Assembly: GCA_017477245.1 (NCBI GenBank)
Contig: JAFUWY010000013.1
Coordinates: 1 to 64,000, forward strand
Length of the DNA: 64,000 bases
Source of the DNA: Bacteroidales bacterium
Lineage (GTDB): Bacteria > Bacteroidota > Bacteroidia > Bacteroidales > UBA932
Direction of reading: 5' to 3'
Shown: in pieces, positions 24,735-33,336 of the stretch
Layout of the letters: each line of letters starts with the position of its first letter
Numbering within the stretch: the first letter of the stretch is position 1
Position numbers and translations under genes: made by a program
The notes under the pieces: model-generated
Told to the model about the DNA's origin: nothing
Database searches by the model: none
Seen by the model: only the letters and a program-made list of their open reading frames with translations

Positions 24735-24742
24735 TATATTTG
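24735..24742 (+). promoter_or_regulatory. -7 box directly before the DPM1-like start
   Basis: TATATTTG ends six bases before the ATG at 24749, so the predicted mRNA has almost no leader. Confidence 0.6.
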
Positions 24743-24748
24743 TAGGAT

Positions 24749-25480
24749 ATGGAAAAGAAACTCGTCATCATCCCGACCTACAACGAGATCGAGAACATCG
24801 CCAAGATCATCGCCGCGGTCTTCGCCATCCCGGGCGGCTACCACATCCTCGTGATCGACGACGGATCCCCCGACGGGACGGCCGCCGCCGTGAAGGACCT
24901 GCAGAAGGTCCACGCCGACCGCCTGTTCCTGGTGGAGCGCAGCGGCAAACTCGGCCTGGGCACGGCCTACGTGACCGGCTTCCGCTGGGCGCTGGCGCAC
25001 GACTACGACTACGTGTTCGAGATGGATGCCGACTTCTCCCATGCTCCCGAAGACCTCCCCCGCCTGCTCGCCGCGTGCACCGAGGGCGGCGCCGACATGT
25101 CCGTCGGCTCCCGCTACTGCGAAGGCATCAACGTCGTCAACTGGCCGATGGGCCGCATCCTAATGTCCTACTGCGCCTCCATCTATGTCCGCACGGTACT
25201 CGGGTTCCGGATCTACGACAGCACGGCCGGGTTCGTGTGCTACTCGCGCAAGGTCCTGGAATCCATCGACCTGGACGCCGTCAGGATGAAAGGTTACGGC
25301 TTCCAGATCGAACTCAAGTATACCGCCCACAAACTGGGATTCCGCATCGCCGAGGTCCCCGTGATCTTCGTCAACCGCAAGGAAGGCACCTCCAAGATGT
25401 CCGGAAGCATCTTCGGCGAGGCGTTCTGGGGCGTGCTCGCCCTGCGCTTCCGCAAACTTCACCCCGCATCCGCGAAATGA
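24749..25480 (+). CDS. polyprenol-phosphate mannosyltransferase (DPM1-like GT2)
   Basis: 243-residue GT-A glycosyltransferase. VIIPTYNEIENI opens the fold, VIDDGSPDGTAAAV binds the nucleotide sugar, and EMDADFSHAPEDLP holds the DxD-type metal site. It probably transfers mannose (or another hexose) from GDP to undecaprenyl phosphate on the cytoplasmic face. It lacks the C-terminal membrane segments of some relatives. The stop overlaps the tex start (ATGA at 25477-25480), showing translational coupling. Confidence 0.88.
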   Translation: MEKKLVIIPTYNEIENIAKIIAAVFAIPGGYHILVIDDGSPDGTAAAVKDLQKVHADRLFLVERSGKLGLGTAYVTGFRWALAHDYDYVFEMDADFSHAPEDLPRLLAACTEGGADMSVGSRYCEGINVVNWPMGRILMSYCASIYVRTVLGFRIYDSTAGFVCYSRKVLESIDLDAVRMKGYGFQIELKYTAHKLGFRIAEVPVIFVNRKEGTSKMSGSIFGEAFWGVLALRFRKLHPASAK

Positions 25481-27612
25481 AAGAAATCTATATCCAGCAC
25501 ATCGCCGGTCTCCTCGGATTGAAGGACTGGCAGGTAGAGAATTGCGCCGGCTTGTTCGAGGACGGCGACACAATCCCCTTCATCAGCCGCTACCGCAAGG
25601 AGAAGACCGGCGGCATGGACGACGTAGAGGTGGCAGAGGTCCGCCACTGGGTGGACGTCTTCACGGAGATGGAGAAGCGCAAGGAGACGATCCTGAAGAC
25701 CATCGGCGAGGCCGGGGCCCTGACGGACGAGCTGCGCGACAGGATCGCGAAATGCGTCTCGGCCACGGAGCTCGAGGACCTCTACCTCCCGTGGCGGCCC
25801 AAGCGGCGCACGCGCGCCACGGCCGCCAAGGAGCTGGGCCTGGAGCCGCTGGCGGACCTGATGTGGAACAACAAGACCCGCAACCCGGAGCAGGATGCGC
25901 GCAAGTTCGTCCGGGGCAAGGTCGCAGACACGGAAGCGGCGCTGGCCGGCGCGCGCGACATCGTCGCCGAGCGCCTCAGCGAGACGGCCGTGATCCGCGA
26001 GAACCTCCGCGGGATCTTCCGCCGGCGCCGCGTGACGGCCGGCGTGACCAAGGCCGGCCGTGACAGCGCCGAGGCGGCCAAGTACCGGAGCTATTTCGAC
26101 TTCAAGATGCCCCTGGACCGCATCCCGTCCCACAACCTGCTGGCCATCCTGCGGGCGCAGAACGAAGGCTTCCTCAGCGTCGGCATCGACGCCGATCCGG
26201 AGAAGTGCGGCGCCAAGATCTACTACGATTTCTGCCAGGAGCACGGCTACCCCGCCGGCCCCCTCGCCGACCAGATCAAGACGGCCGTCGCCGACAGCTT
26301 CAAGCGCCTGCTCGAGCCGTCCATCAGCGGCGAGGTCCTGCGCGAAGCCAAGGAGAAGGCCGACCGCGAGAGCATCCGGGTGTTCGGCGAGAACCTCCGC
26401 CAGCTGCTGCTGTCCGCCCCCGTGGGCGCCAAGCGCACCATGGCCATCGACCCGGGCTTCCGCAACGGCTGCAAGATCGCCTGCCTGGATGAGCAGGGCA
26501 ACCTCCTATACCACACCATCATCTACCCGCACCCGCCGCAGAACGAGAAGGTCAAGTCCATCGTGGCCGTCCAGCAGATGCTGGACCGCTACGGGATCCA
26601 GGCCGTCGCGATCGGCGACGGCACCGCCTCCCGCGAGACGGAGGATTTCATGCGCCGCGTCCAGCTGCCGCAGGGCTGCAAGGTCTGGACGGTCAGCGAG
26701 GACGGCGCGTCCATCTACAGCGCCTCCGAGATCGCGCGCCGGGAGTTCCCCGACGAGGACGTGACCGTGCGCGGCGCCGTGTCCATCGGCCGCCGCCTGA
26801 TGGATCCGCTCGCCGAGCTCGTCAAGATCGACCCCAAGAACCTCGGCATCGGCCAGTACCAGCACGACGTGGACCAGACGCTCCTCAAGGAGAAACTCGA
26901 CAATACGGTGGAGAGCTGCGTCAACGCCGTGGGCGTGGGCCTCAACACCGCCTCCCCCTACCTGCTCTCCTACGTCGCGGGCATCGGCCCCGCCCTGGCG
27001 GAGAACATCGTCAGCTACCGCACCGAGCACGGCGCCTTCCGCAGCCGCGCCGAGCTCAGGAACGTCCCCCGGCTCGGGCCCAAGGCCTTCGAGCAGTGCG
27101 CGGGCTTCCTGCGCGTACGCGGCGCAGACAATCCGCTGGATAATTCCGCCGTGCACCCCGAGTCCTACGGCATCGTGGACCGCATGGCGGCGTCCCTGGG
27201 GGTCACCACGAAGGAACTCGTGGGCAATGCGGAGCTCTGCGCGAAGATCCAGGCCCGGGATTTCGTGACGGACACGGCCGGCCTGCCCACCGTCAACGAC
27301 ATCCTCAAGGAGCTCGCCAAGCCGGGCCTCGACCCGCGCGAGCAGGCGGCGGAGTTCTCCTTCGCCGAGGACATCCATACGATCGAGGACCTGAAGGTCG
27401 GGATGGAACTGCCGGGGATCGTGACGAACATCACCAATTTCGGCGCTTTCGTGGACATCGGCATCCACGACGACGGCCTTGTGCACGTCTCGCAGATGGG
27501 CCCGCGCGGCACAGACCCCACCAAGGTCGTGAAGCTGCACCAGCACGTCCGCGTGAGCGTCACCGCCGTCGACCTCGACCGCGGGCGCATCTCCCTGCGG
27601 CTACTGAAATAG
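25477..27612 (+). CDS. tex: Tex-family RNA-binding transcription accessory protein
   Basis: 711 residues. It has an N-terminal helical Tex domain (FISRYRKEKTGGMDD), a YqgF-like core (KRTMAIDPGFRNGCKIACLD), a helix-hairpin-helix region (NTASPYLLSYVAGIGPALAE) and a C-terminal S1 domain (GIVTNITNFGAFVDIGIHDD). Tex binds RNA at elongating RNA polymerase. The ATG at 25477 overlaps the previous stop as ATGA, which fixes the start although the frame stays open further upstream. The 3' end overlaps the convergent esterase gene by 12 bases. Confidence 0.95.
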   Translation: MKEIYIQHIAGLLGLKDWQVENCAGLFEDGDTIPFISRYRKEKTGGMDDVEVAEVRHWVDVFTEMEKRKETILKTIGEAGALTDELRDRIAKCVSATELEDLYLPWRPKRRTRATAAKELGLEPLADLMWNNKTRNPEQDARKFVRGKVADTEAALAGARDIVAERLSETAVIRENLRGIFRRRRVTAGVTKAGRDSAEAAKYRSYFDFKMPLDRIPSHNLLAILRAQNEGFLSVGIDADPEKCGAKIYYDFCQEHGYPAGPLADQIKTAVADSFKRLLEPSISGEVLREAKEKADRESIRVFGENLRQLLLSAPVGAKRTMAIDPGFRNGCKIACLDEQGNLLYHTIIYPHPPQNEKVKSIVAVQQMLDRYGIQAVAIGDGTASRETEDFMRRVQLPQGCKVWTVSEDGASIYSASEIARREFPDEDVTVRGAVSIGRRLMDPLAELVKIDPKNLGIGQYQHDVDQTLLKEKLDNTVESCVNAVGVGLNTASPYLLSYVAGIGPALAENIVSYRTEHGAFRSRAELRNVPRLGPKAFEQCAGFLRVRGADNPLDNSAVHPESYGIVDRMAASLGVTTKELVGNAELCAKIQARDFVTDTAGLPTVNDILKELAKPGLDPREQAAEFSFAEDIHTIEDLKVGMELPGIVTNITNFGAFVDIGIHDDGLVHVSQMGPRGTDPTKVVKLHQHVRVSVTAVDLDRGRISLRLLK

Positions 27613-28497
27613 CTGCTGGCAGAAATCCAGGTAGAAATCGGACCAGTTGTACCACTCGTGACCGCCTTCGGCCACGACGAAGCGGTGTGCATAGCCCTTG
27701 CGGGTCAGCCGCCGGTCGAAGAGGATCATGTGCGGATAGAAGAAATCCGTCTTGCCGATATAGATGTCAAACCGCGCCGGCGGGTCGGCGAATTTGCGGC
27801 GCAGCTTGCGCCACAGCCCGTCATAGACGTCCGGATGGTTCATCGCGGCGATGCCCGGATAGGCATACGGGGAGAACAGGCCGGCGTAGTCGAACGTGTC
27901 CGGGTTGCTCACGAAGAGATAGAGCGACTGCAGGGCGCCGCTGGACATGCCGGCGATGGCGCGGCCGGACTTGTCCGGCACGGTCCGGTACAGGCTGTCC
28001 ACCCGCCCCACGACATCGTGCACGAAGTGCCGCTCCACCTCGCCGTCCACCGCCCAGAAGGCGCGGACCGCGTTGACGGCGTGGCCGTTCTTGTAGTCCC
28101 GCTCGCCGAAATAGTTGTTGACATTGGGCAGCACCAGGATGAAATCCCGCGCCTTGCCGGCCTGCCGCAGCGAGTCCAGCCCGTGCAGCACGTCGGCGCT
28201 GTCGATCCAGGTCACTTCGTTGCCCCGGGCGCCGTGCAGCAGGTACAGCACCGGGTAGCGGCGCAGGCTGTCGCGGTAGTAGTCCTTCGGCAGGTAGACG
28301 ACCGCCCGGCGGTGGCTGAGGTCCGGCTCGCTGCTCGGGCAGGTGACGGTCTCGAGGATGCCCTCCCCGGCGTAGCGCTCCTGGATCTCATGCGTCTCGA
28401 GGCCCCGCGCATAGCGCGCCGCGGAGCAGGACGCGGCCAGCAGGGCCGCCGCGACCAGCAGGGCCAGGCTGAGGATACGTTGGATCCGGTCTTTCAT
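27601..28497 (-). CDS. esterase lipoprotein, alpha/beta hydrolase (CE1/esterase D-like)
   Basis: 298 residues with an SpII signal ending LLAASC. The fold follows the putative-esterase (feruloyl/acetyl esterase) pattern: YPVLYLLHGARGNEVTW, the nucleophile elbow GMSSGALQSLYL, acid in GKTDFFYPH and base in GGHEWYNW, so the triad is complete. A role in deacylating plant polysaccharides or a surface lipid is possible but not shown. The start overlaps the stop of the glycosyltransferase gene (ATGA), and the 3' end overlaps tex by 12 bases. Confidence 0.82.
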   Translation of the reverse strand: MKDRIQRILSLALLVAAALLAASCSAARYARGLETHEIQERYAGEGILETVTCPSSEPDLSHRRAVVYLPKDYYRDSLRRYPVLYLLHGARGNEVTWIDSADVLHGLDSLRQAGKARDFILVLPNVNNYFGERDYKNGHAVNAVRAFWAVDGEVERHFVHDVVGRVDSLYRTVPDKSGRAIAGMSSGALQSLYLFVSNPDTFDYAGLFSPYAYPGIAAMNHPDVYDGLWRKLRRKFADPPARFDIYIGKTDFFYPHMILFDRRLTRKGYAHRFVVAEGGHEWYNWSDFYLDFCQQLFQ

Positions 28498-29651
28498 CGT
28501 ACGGGAGCGTCAAGCGCCTGCCGGAACATCGCGACCAGGGCTTCGATGGACTTGTCGATATCATAGTCCCGGGCGGCGTCGGCGTAGCGCTGCGCCATCC
28601 GGTTGCGCTCTTCGGGATGCTCGATCCACCAGTCGATGCGCTCTGCGAGGGTCCGGCTGTCATAGACGGGATACAGGCTCTCGGGGCACAGGGCGAAGGT
28701 GGAGGTGCCGATCAGCTCGCCTTCGGCGATCACGGGCACCAGCCCCTCGCGGGTGGCTTCCAGGCAGGAGAGGCCCTCGACCTCCACCCATGCGCAGTGG
28801 ATATAGAGGTAGGACTTGCACGCCAGCTCCTTCAGCTCTTCGTGCGTGTAGAAGCCGAACGAGGCGGGAATCTCCAGCACGCCCTCTTCGTGCAGGCGGG
28901 CGGCCATCTTTGCGTATTTGCGGGCCTTGGGGCCGTTGCCGGCGAAGGTGAGGTGGATCCGGCCGGCGTGGCGGCTGTAGCGCATCGCCTGCAGCAGGGT
29001 CTCCTGGGATTTCTCGGCGGCCAGGCGGCCGACGCAGAGGATCTCCACGACCGGGTCCGGGGACACCGGCGCGGCGACCACCGGCTTTTCCGGCAGGCGC
29101 ATGCCGTTGGAGATCACGTGCAGGCGTGCCTTGAAGCCGCTCTGCTCCAGATAGTCGCGGACGACTTCCGTCGGGCACTGGATGTCCGAGCAATGGTCGA
29201 AGACGATGCTCCGCCAGTTGCGGATCAGGATGCCGTTGAGCAGGTTCTTCTTGGGAAGGCCCAGGTTGGCGGCGATGTTGTGCGGATAGAGATGAAAGGT
29301 CCCCGTGCAGGTCTTGCCCATCCGGACGGCGATCCGACGGACGGCGTCTTCCAGGAACAGCGCCTCCTCGAAATGCACGATGTCAGCCCACTGCACGGCC
29401 TCGCGGATCACCTTGCGCTCGATCCTGGCGAAGCAGAATCCGTTGGCATAGATGAGGGGCTCGAAGATGGGGAACTTGAAGTGGCCCAGCGGGAAGTCAG
29501 GCTGCGGGCCGTCGGGGTCGGGGTTGCGGACCGCCATCAGGCGGGCATCCACCCCGTGCGCCCGCAGTTCGCGGATCGTGTTCTGCACGGAGGTGCTCAG
29601 GCCGTTCCCCGGGTTATAGGCATTGTTGCAAACGAATAGTACTTTCATCAA
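28494..29651 (-). CDS. GT4-family glycosyltransferase
   Basis: 385-residue GT-B enzyme without signal peptide or membrane segments. The N-terminal acceptor half begins KVLFVCNNAYNPGNGLS. The C-terminal donor half has ILCVGRLAAEKSQETLLQA, a phosphate-binding region, and EGLSCLEATREGLVPVIAE, the E-x7-E motif of retaining GT4 enzymes. It probably acts in cell-surface glycan assembly in the cytoplasm. It is coupled by a 4-base overlap to the esterase lipoprotein, an unusual partner. The start may be Met1 or Met2. Confidence 0.88.
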   Translation of the reverse strand: MMKVLFVCNNAYNPGNGLSTSVQNTIRELRAHGVDARLMAVRNPDPDGPQPDFPLGHFKFPIFEPLIYANGFCFARIERKVIREAVQWADIVHFEEALFLEDAVRRIAVRMGKTCTGTFHLYPHNIAANLGLPKKNLLNGILIRNWRSIVFDHCSDIQCPTEVVRDYLEQSGFKARLHVISNGMRLPEKPVVAAPVSPDPVVEILCVGRLAAEKSQETLLQAMRYSRHAGRIHLTFAGNGPKARKYAKMAARLHEEGVLEIPASFGFYTHEELKELACKSYLYIHCAWVEVEGLSCLEATREGLVPVIAEGELIGTSTFALCPESLYPVYDSRTLAERIDWWIEHPEERNRMAQRYADAARDYDIDKSIEALVAMFRQALDAPVR

Positions 29652-29666
29652 ATCTCAAATCGGCCG

Positions 29667-29674
29667 CAAAGATA
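29667..29674 (-). promoter_or_regulatory. -7 box for the GT4/esterase operon
   Basis: The minus strand reads TATCTTTG, 15 bases before the ATG at 29651. Confidence 0.65.
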
Positions 29675-29723
29675 CACATTTATCTCGAATCCCGCACCTT
29701 ACTTTCAATTCTGGGAGCCGATA

Positions 29724-29786
29724 GCGGAAGCAGGGTGCGGCCGGACGGACATTTTGTTGTCCGGACGGTCGCAGCCCTGCTTCCGC
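29724..29786. repeat. long imperfect inverted repeat in the 29652-29980 intergenic region
   Basis: Arms of about 28 bases start and end with GCGGAAGCAGGG/CCCTGCTTCCGC and meet at a TTTTG loop between GGACA/TGTCC. With the next hairpin it fills much of a 329-base region without a convincing gene. Whether it is a terminator, an RNA or a mobile-repeat remnant is not clear. Confidence 0.7.
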
Positions 29787-29845
29787 CGGCGAACCGCACT
29801 ATCATATAATATCAATGAAACCGTACCTGCCTCCAAGTCCGATGA

Positions 29846-29885
29846 GCCTCGGGAGGAACGCTTTTTTTTGCGTTCCGTCCGAGGC
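29846..29885. repeat. hairpin with T8 loop
   Basis: Arms GCCTCGGGAGGAACGC and GCGTTCCGTCCGAGGC pair except for two central mismatches, around eight T residues. It lies upstream of the blaI-type promoter and downstream of the 29724-29786 palindrome. Confidence 0.7.
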
Positions 29886-29918
29886 GGAAAGCTTATTGTC
29901 CTATAAAAATTAAGAAAT

Positions 29919-29937
29919 CTCCTAAAAAGATTAGGAG
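29919..29937. promoter_or_regulatory. probable operator of the BlaI-like repressor
   Basis: CTCCTAA-AAAGA-TTAGGAG, perfect 7-base inverted arms, ends 16 bases before the -7 box at 29954-29961 and so overlaps the -33 region. Its position suits autoregulation by the adjacent BlaI-type repressor, but the sequence is not the classical TACA-TGTA operator. Confidence 0.5.
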
Positions 29938-29953
29938 TTTCGGAAATTATCCC

Positions 29954-29961
29954 TATATTTG
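29954..29961 (+). promoter_or_regulatory. -7 box for blaI-like operon
   Basis: TATATTTG, 19 bases before the ATG at 29981, downstream of the putative operator. Confidence 0.65.
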
Positions 29962-29980
29962 CCATGAAAACAAACCGGTT

Positions 29981-30349
29981 ATGAAAGCAAGACTCACCGC
30001 CAAGGAAGAAGAAATCATGCAGATCGTCTGGTCGCAGGGCGAGCTGTTCATCCGCGACATCGTGGCCCGGATCCCCGATCCCAAGCCCAGCTACAACACC
30101 GTCGCCACCCAGGTCAAGTTCCTGGAAGAGAAGGGATTCCTGAAGCGCAAGCCCATGGCCAACAGCTTCTGCTACTCCCCCGCCATCAGCGAAAAGGAAT
30201 ACCGCGGCTCGACGGTCGGCGACCTGGTCGCCCGCTACTACGACAACTCCTACTCCCTGCTCGTGTCCCAGTTCGTCGAAGACGACAAGATGGACCTCGA
30301 AGAGCTCAAGCAGCTGATCGCCTCCATCGAAAACAAGCGCAAGGCATGA
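29981..30349 (+). CDS. BlaI/MecI/CopY-family transcriptional repressor
   Basis: 122-residue winged-helix repressor. The recognition region is PSYNTVATQVKFLEEKGFL, as in BlaI (usually YNTVLTLLKRLEEKG), with a C-terminal dimerisation helix. Such repressors are inactivated by proteolysis after their M56 membrane partner senses a signal, and that partner is encoded next with a 4-base ATGA overlap. In Bacteroidota these pairs are not usually tied to beta-lactamases; none is present here. Confidence 0.93.
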   Translation: MKARLTAKEEEIMQIVWSQGELFIRDIVARIPDPKPSYNTVATQVKFLEEKGFLKRKPMANSFCYSPAISEKEYRGSTVGDLVARYYDNSYSLLVSQFVEDDKMDLEELKQLIASIENKRKA

Positions 30350-32031
30350 CTCCGTTCCTCCTGTATCTCGGACGCGCCAGCTTGTACCTGGCCCTCTTCT
30401 ACGCCTTCTACCTGCTGGTGATGCGGCGGACTTCCCTCTTCCGCTCCAACCGCGCGGCGCTGCTGCTCAGCACGGCGCTCTGCCACCTGCTGCCGACGCT
30501 GCGCCTGCGCACGGTCGTGCTGCCCGCCGTGGCGCCGATGACGGCGGAAGCCGCCGCGCAGGGAGCCGCCTCCCCCGCCCCCGCGGCAGCCGCTCCTTTC
30601 CCCTGGCTGACCGTCCTCTATCTCATCGGCACCACCACGGTCCTGCTGCTCTGCCTGCTGTCCGTCCTACGGACGCTGCGCATCATCCGCGGCGGCACGT
30701 CCGTTCCCTGCGAAGGCTGCCACCTGACGCTCGTGGACCGGGACATTCCCTCCTTCAGCTGGGGTCGCCGGGTCGTGATGAGCCGCAGCGACTATGAGCG
30801 ATATCCCGCCATCCTGGCGCACGAGCGGCAGCACATCCGCTGCCGCCACTCGCTGGACGTCCTGCTGATGACGGGCGTCTGCGCCCTGCACTGGTTCAAT
30901 CCGCTGGCGTGGATCGCCCGCGCGGAGCTCAAGCTCCTGCATGAATACGAGGCCGACGAAGGCCTCCTCCGACAAGGCATCGATGCTACACAATATCAAC
31001 TGCTTCTGGTACGGAAAGCCGTGGGAGAGCAGCGCTTCTCCCTCGCGAACGGCTTCAACCACGCCAAACTCAAACAACGGATCAACATGATGCAACGAAA
31101 TCCCTCCTCCCCCTGGATGCGCCTCTCCTATCTGGCGCTCCTCCCCCTGCTTGCCGGGACCATGTTCCTGTGCAACCCCGTCCGTGCACAAGTTGCACAG
31201 AACGACTCCAGCCAGTCCGTTCCCTTCTCCCTGATCGAGAAGAAACCGACCTTCCGCGGCGGTGACGCCAACGAATTCAACAAATGGGTCAGAGAGAACC
31301 TGGTCTATCCGAAAGACGCCTACGACGCCGGCATCCAAGGCATCGTGATGGTCGCCTTCGATGTCTGCGAGGACGGCGTGGTACGGAACGTCAAGGTCCT
31401 GCGCGGCGTGAACCCGACGCTGGACGCCGAGGCGCTCCGCGTCATCAATTCCTCTCCGAAGTGGGAGCCCGGCCTCCAGGACGGCAAACCCGTCAAGGTC
31501 ACCTACCAGTTCCCGGTCATCTTCCTGCTGCAGAACAACGAAACGACCCTCGGCCCCGCAACGAACGCTGTCGACCCGGAGAGCGGCCGGCAGGTCCAGT
31601 CGCATCTGAAGGTCTCCATCGAGAATGACCCTCATGACAGCATTCCTTTCGCGCTGGTCGAGCAGAAACCGACCTTCCAGGGCAACGATGCCGCCACGTT
31701 CGCCAAATGGGTCGCCGAACGGCTGACCTACCCGAAAGAAGCCAAAGACCAGAAGATCCAGGGCCGCGTGATGGTCGCCTTCGATGTCTGCGAGGACGGT
31801 GTGGTCCGGAACGTCAAGGTCCTGCGCGGCGTGAACCCGACGCTGGACGCCGAGGCGCTCCGCGTCATCAATTCCTCTCCGAAATGGGAGCCCGGCCTCC
31901 AGGACGGCAAACCCGTCAAGGTCACCTACCAGTTCCCGGTCATCTTCCAGATGTCAAAGAATGAGCGGCCCGGCTTCCTGTTCATTCCGGTCCTCAGGCG
32001 CCCCGGTTTCTACCGGATCATCTGGAGGTAA
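30346..32031 (+). CDS. BlaR1-like M56 membrane peptidase with two TonB C-terminal domains
   Basis: 561 residues. N-terminal membrane helices surround an M56 zinc-peptidase motif AHERQHIRCRHSLD (HExxH form HERQH), then EYEADEGLL with the third ligand. A further membrane segment (LSYLALLPLLAGTMFLC) leads to two periplasmic TonB-C domains (about 290-395 and 425-545). It probably senses an envelope signal, cleaves the BlaI partner, and contacts the periplasm or outer membrane through the TonB domains. The two domains are encoded by nearly identical DNA. Its start overlaps the repressor stop. Confidence 0.88.
   Translation: MTPFLLYLGRASLYLALFYAFYLLVMRRTSLFRSNRAALLLSTALCHLLPTLRLRTVVLPAVAPMTAEAAAQGAASPAPAAAAPFPWLTVLYLIGTTTVLLLCLLSVLRTLRIIRGGTSVPCEGCHLTLVDRDIPSFSWGRRVVMSRSDYERYPAILAHERQHIRCRHSLDVLLMTGVCALHWFNPLAWIARAELKLLHEYEADEGLLRQGIDATQYQLLLVRKAVGEQRFSLANGFNHAKLKQRINMMQRNPSSPWMRLSYLALLPLLAGTMFLCNPVRAQVAQNDSSQSVPFSLIEKKPTFRGGDANEFNKWVRENLVYPKDAYDAGIQGIVMVAFDVCEDGVVRNVKVLRGVNPTLDAEALRVINSSPKWEPGLQDGKPVKVTYQFPVIFLLQNNETTLGPATNAVDPESGRQVQSHLKVSIENDPHDSIPFALVEQKPTFQGNDAATFAKWVAERLTYPKEAKDQKIQGRVMVAFDVCEDGVVRNVKVLRGVNPTLDAEALRVINSSPKWEPGLQDGKPVKVTYQFPVIFQMSKNERPGFLFIPVLRRPGFYRIIWR
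31345..31525 (+). repeat. 181-base direct repeat, copy 1 (inside TonB-C domain 1)
   Basis: Nearly identical to 31768-31948; I see only about four substitutions by eye, mostly silent. The surrounding parts of the two domains are much more diverged. Confidence 0.9.
31768..31948 (+). repeat. 181-base direct repeat, copy 2 (inside TonB-C domain 2)
   Basis: Second copy of the repeat, encoding the same stretch from VMVAFDVCEDGVVRNVKVL through VTYQFPVIF. It suggests recent duplication or gene conversion. Confidence 0.9.
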
Positions 32032-32052
32032 TACTGATTATCAATAACTTAT

Positions 32053-32088
32053 GGATTAACCTTCGGAGGTTTTTCCGAAGGTTAATCC
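32053..32088 (+). terminator. perfect 14-base hairpin between the M56 and TlpA-like genes
   Basis: GGATTAACCTTCGG and CCGAAGGTTAATCC flank AGGTTTTT. There is no T run after the stem, and the next ATG is at 32103, so it may act as a partial terminator or translation control element inside the operon. Confidence 0.55.
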
Positions 32089-32102
32089 GCAACTCCTTGA
32101 AA

Positions 32103-33329
32103 ATGAAATACAAGCTCCTACTCCTCTTCCCGCTGCTGGCCTTGGCCGCCTGCGCACCGAAGGCGCCCGCCGGCGGCGCCTTGATCCTGGGCGAAGCGTC
32201 CGGTCTGGATCCGGACGACCGGGTATACGCAAGCCTTTCCCACCATGAAGGTGAGGTCGGCATCCAGGTCCAGGTGGATACGTTGCGCGACGGGCGCTTC
32301 TCCTTCCGGCTGGATTCCCTCCCGCCCGACGGGAATCGGTATCACGTGATCCTCGAACGCCACCATGATTTACGGCACGAAGGAATCATCCCCGCCGACG
32401 TCGTGAATGTCGGGCCCGAGCTATATCTGGAGCCGGGAGTCACCGTACGCATCAAAGGCGAAGCCGCTCACCTGCGGACCGCCCGGATCGACAGCCCCGT
32501 CCGGGACCAGCAACTGCGGGAGCGCTTCATCCGGAAGATGTCCCGGGAGGACTGGAATACCCTGGATGAGATCCAGGCCCACCGGTATCACGTCATGTAC
32601 CAGCTCTATGGGGAAGAGCATACCCCGGCGCAGCAGGATTCCTTGAGGAAGCTGGCGCAGCAGGACCTGGAGGCCAGCAACGGGATCAGCGAGCGTTTGT
32701 CACGGCAAAGGCTGGAGTTGCTGGAGACCGAGGAGATCGGCCAATATGCCTTGGAGCAGATGTACAAAGAGGCCCGTTTTTCTTCATACTACGGGCGCGA
32801 CAACCGCAAGGCCCTGCTGCGCTTGTATGAGCGCCTCTCGGATGACCAGAAGGCCACCCGGGAAGGCATGGAGATGCTCCAGTACCTCAACCCCGTCAAG
32901 ACCGTGAGCAGCGGCGATCCGGTCCCTGCATACGATTACGTGGATCAGGAAGGCAAGACCGTACGGCTTTCCGGCTTCGCCGGGAAATGGGTCCTGGTGG
33001 ATTTCTGGAGCTGCGGCTGCGGTCCTTGCCTGAAGGCCGTCCCCGAACTGGGGGCCGTGAGCCGGGAGTTCCAGGACCGGCTGGAGGTGGTCAGCATCAG
33101 CCTGGACAAGGAAAGGATCTGGAAGGAAGCGTCCGCCGGGCACGGCATCTCCTGGCACGACTGGAACGACCCGAACGGGTCTTCCGGCAGCGTCCGGGCC
33201 TACGGGGCCAACGGAATCCCTACCTTCGTGCTCATCTCTCCGGAAGGCATCATCCACGATATCACCGTCGGATACGGCGAGGGGCGTCTGCGGAGGGCTG
33301 TCCGGCGTGCGCTTGACAGCCAGGAGTGA
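32103..33329 (+). CDS. TlpA-family thioredoxin-like lipoprotein
   Basis: About 408 residues. The signal MKYKLLLLFPLLALAAC ends in a lipobox. An N-terminal DUF4369-like beta domain (about 20-115) and a helical middle lead to a C-terminal thioredoxin domain with VLVDFWSCGCGPCLKAVPEL (CGPC active site) and the cis-Pro segment GIPTFVLISPEG. It is likely a periplasmic disulfide reductase or a respiration-linked redox protein. The ATG at 32103 is preferred to an in-frame TTG six bases upstream. It follows the M56-TonB gene after a 71-base gap holding a strong hairpin. Confidence 0.88.
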   Translation: MKYKLLLLFPLLALAACAPKAPAGGALILGEASGLDPDDRVYASLSHHEGEVGIQVQVDTLRDGRFSFRLDSLPPDGNRYHVILERHHDLRHEGIIPADVVNVGPELYLEPGVTVRIKGEAAHLRTARIDSPVRDQQLRERFIRKMSREDWNTLDEIQAHRYHVMYQLYGEEHTPAQQDSLRKLAQQDLEASNGISERLSRQRLELLETEEIGQYALEQMYKEARFSSYYGRDNRKALLRLYERLSDDQKATREGMEMLQYLNPVKTVSSGDPVPAYDYVDQEGKTVRLSGFAGKWVLVDFWSCGCGPCLKAVPELGAVSREFQDRLEVVSISLDKERIWKEASAGHGISWHDWNDPNGSSGSVRAYGANGIPTFVLISPEGIIHDITVGYGEGRLRRAVRRALDSQE

Positions 33330-33336
33330 GGCGGGC

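Noticed and set aside
29705..29965. 86-residue minus-strand frame in the intergenic hairpin region
   Set aside because: It runs through both palindromes and the blaI-type promoter, has no homology I recognise, and its composition follows the repeats.
30346..32031. Beta-lactam resistance sensor (true BlaR1)
   Set aside because: No penicillin-binding sensor domain and no beta-lactamase gene nearby; TonB domains occupy the periplasmic part.
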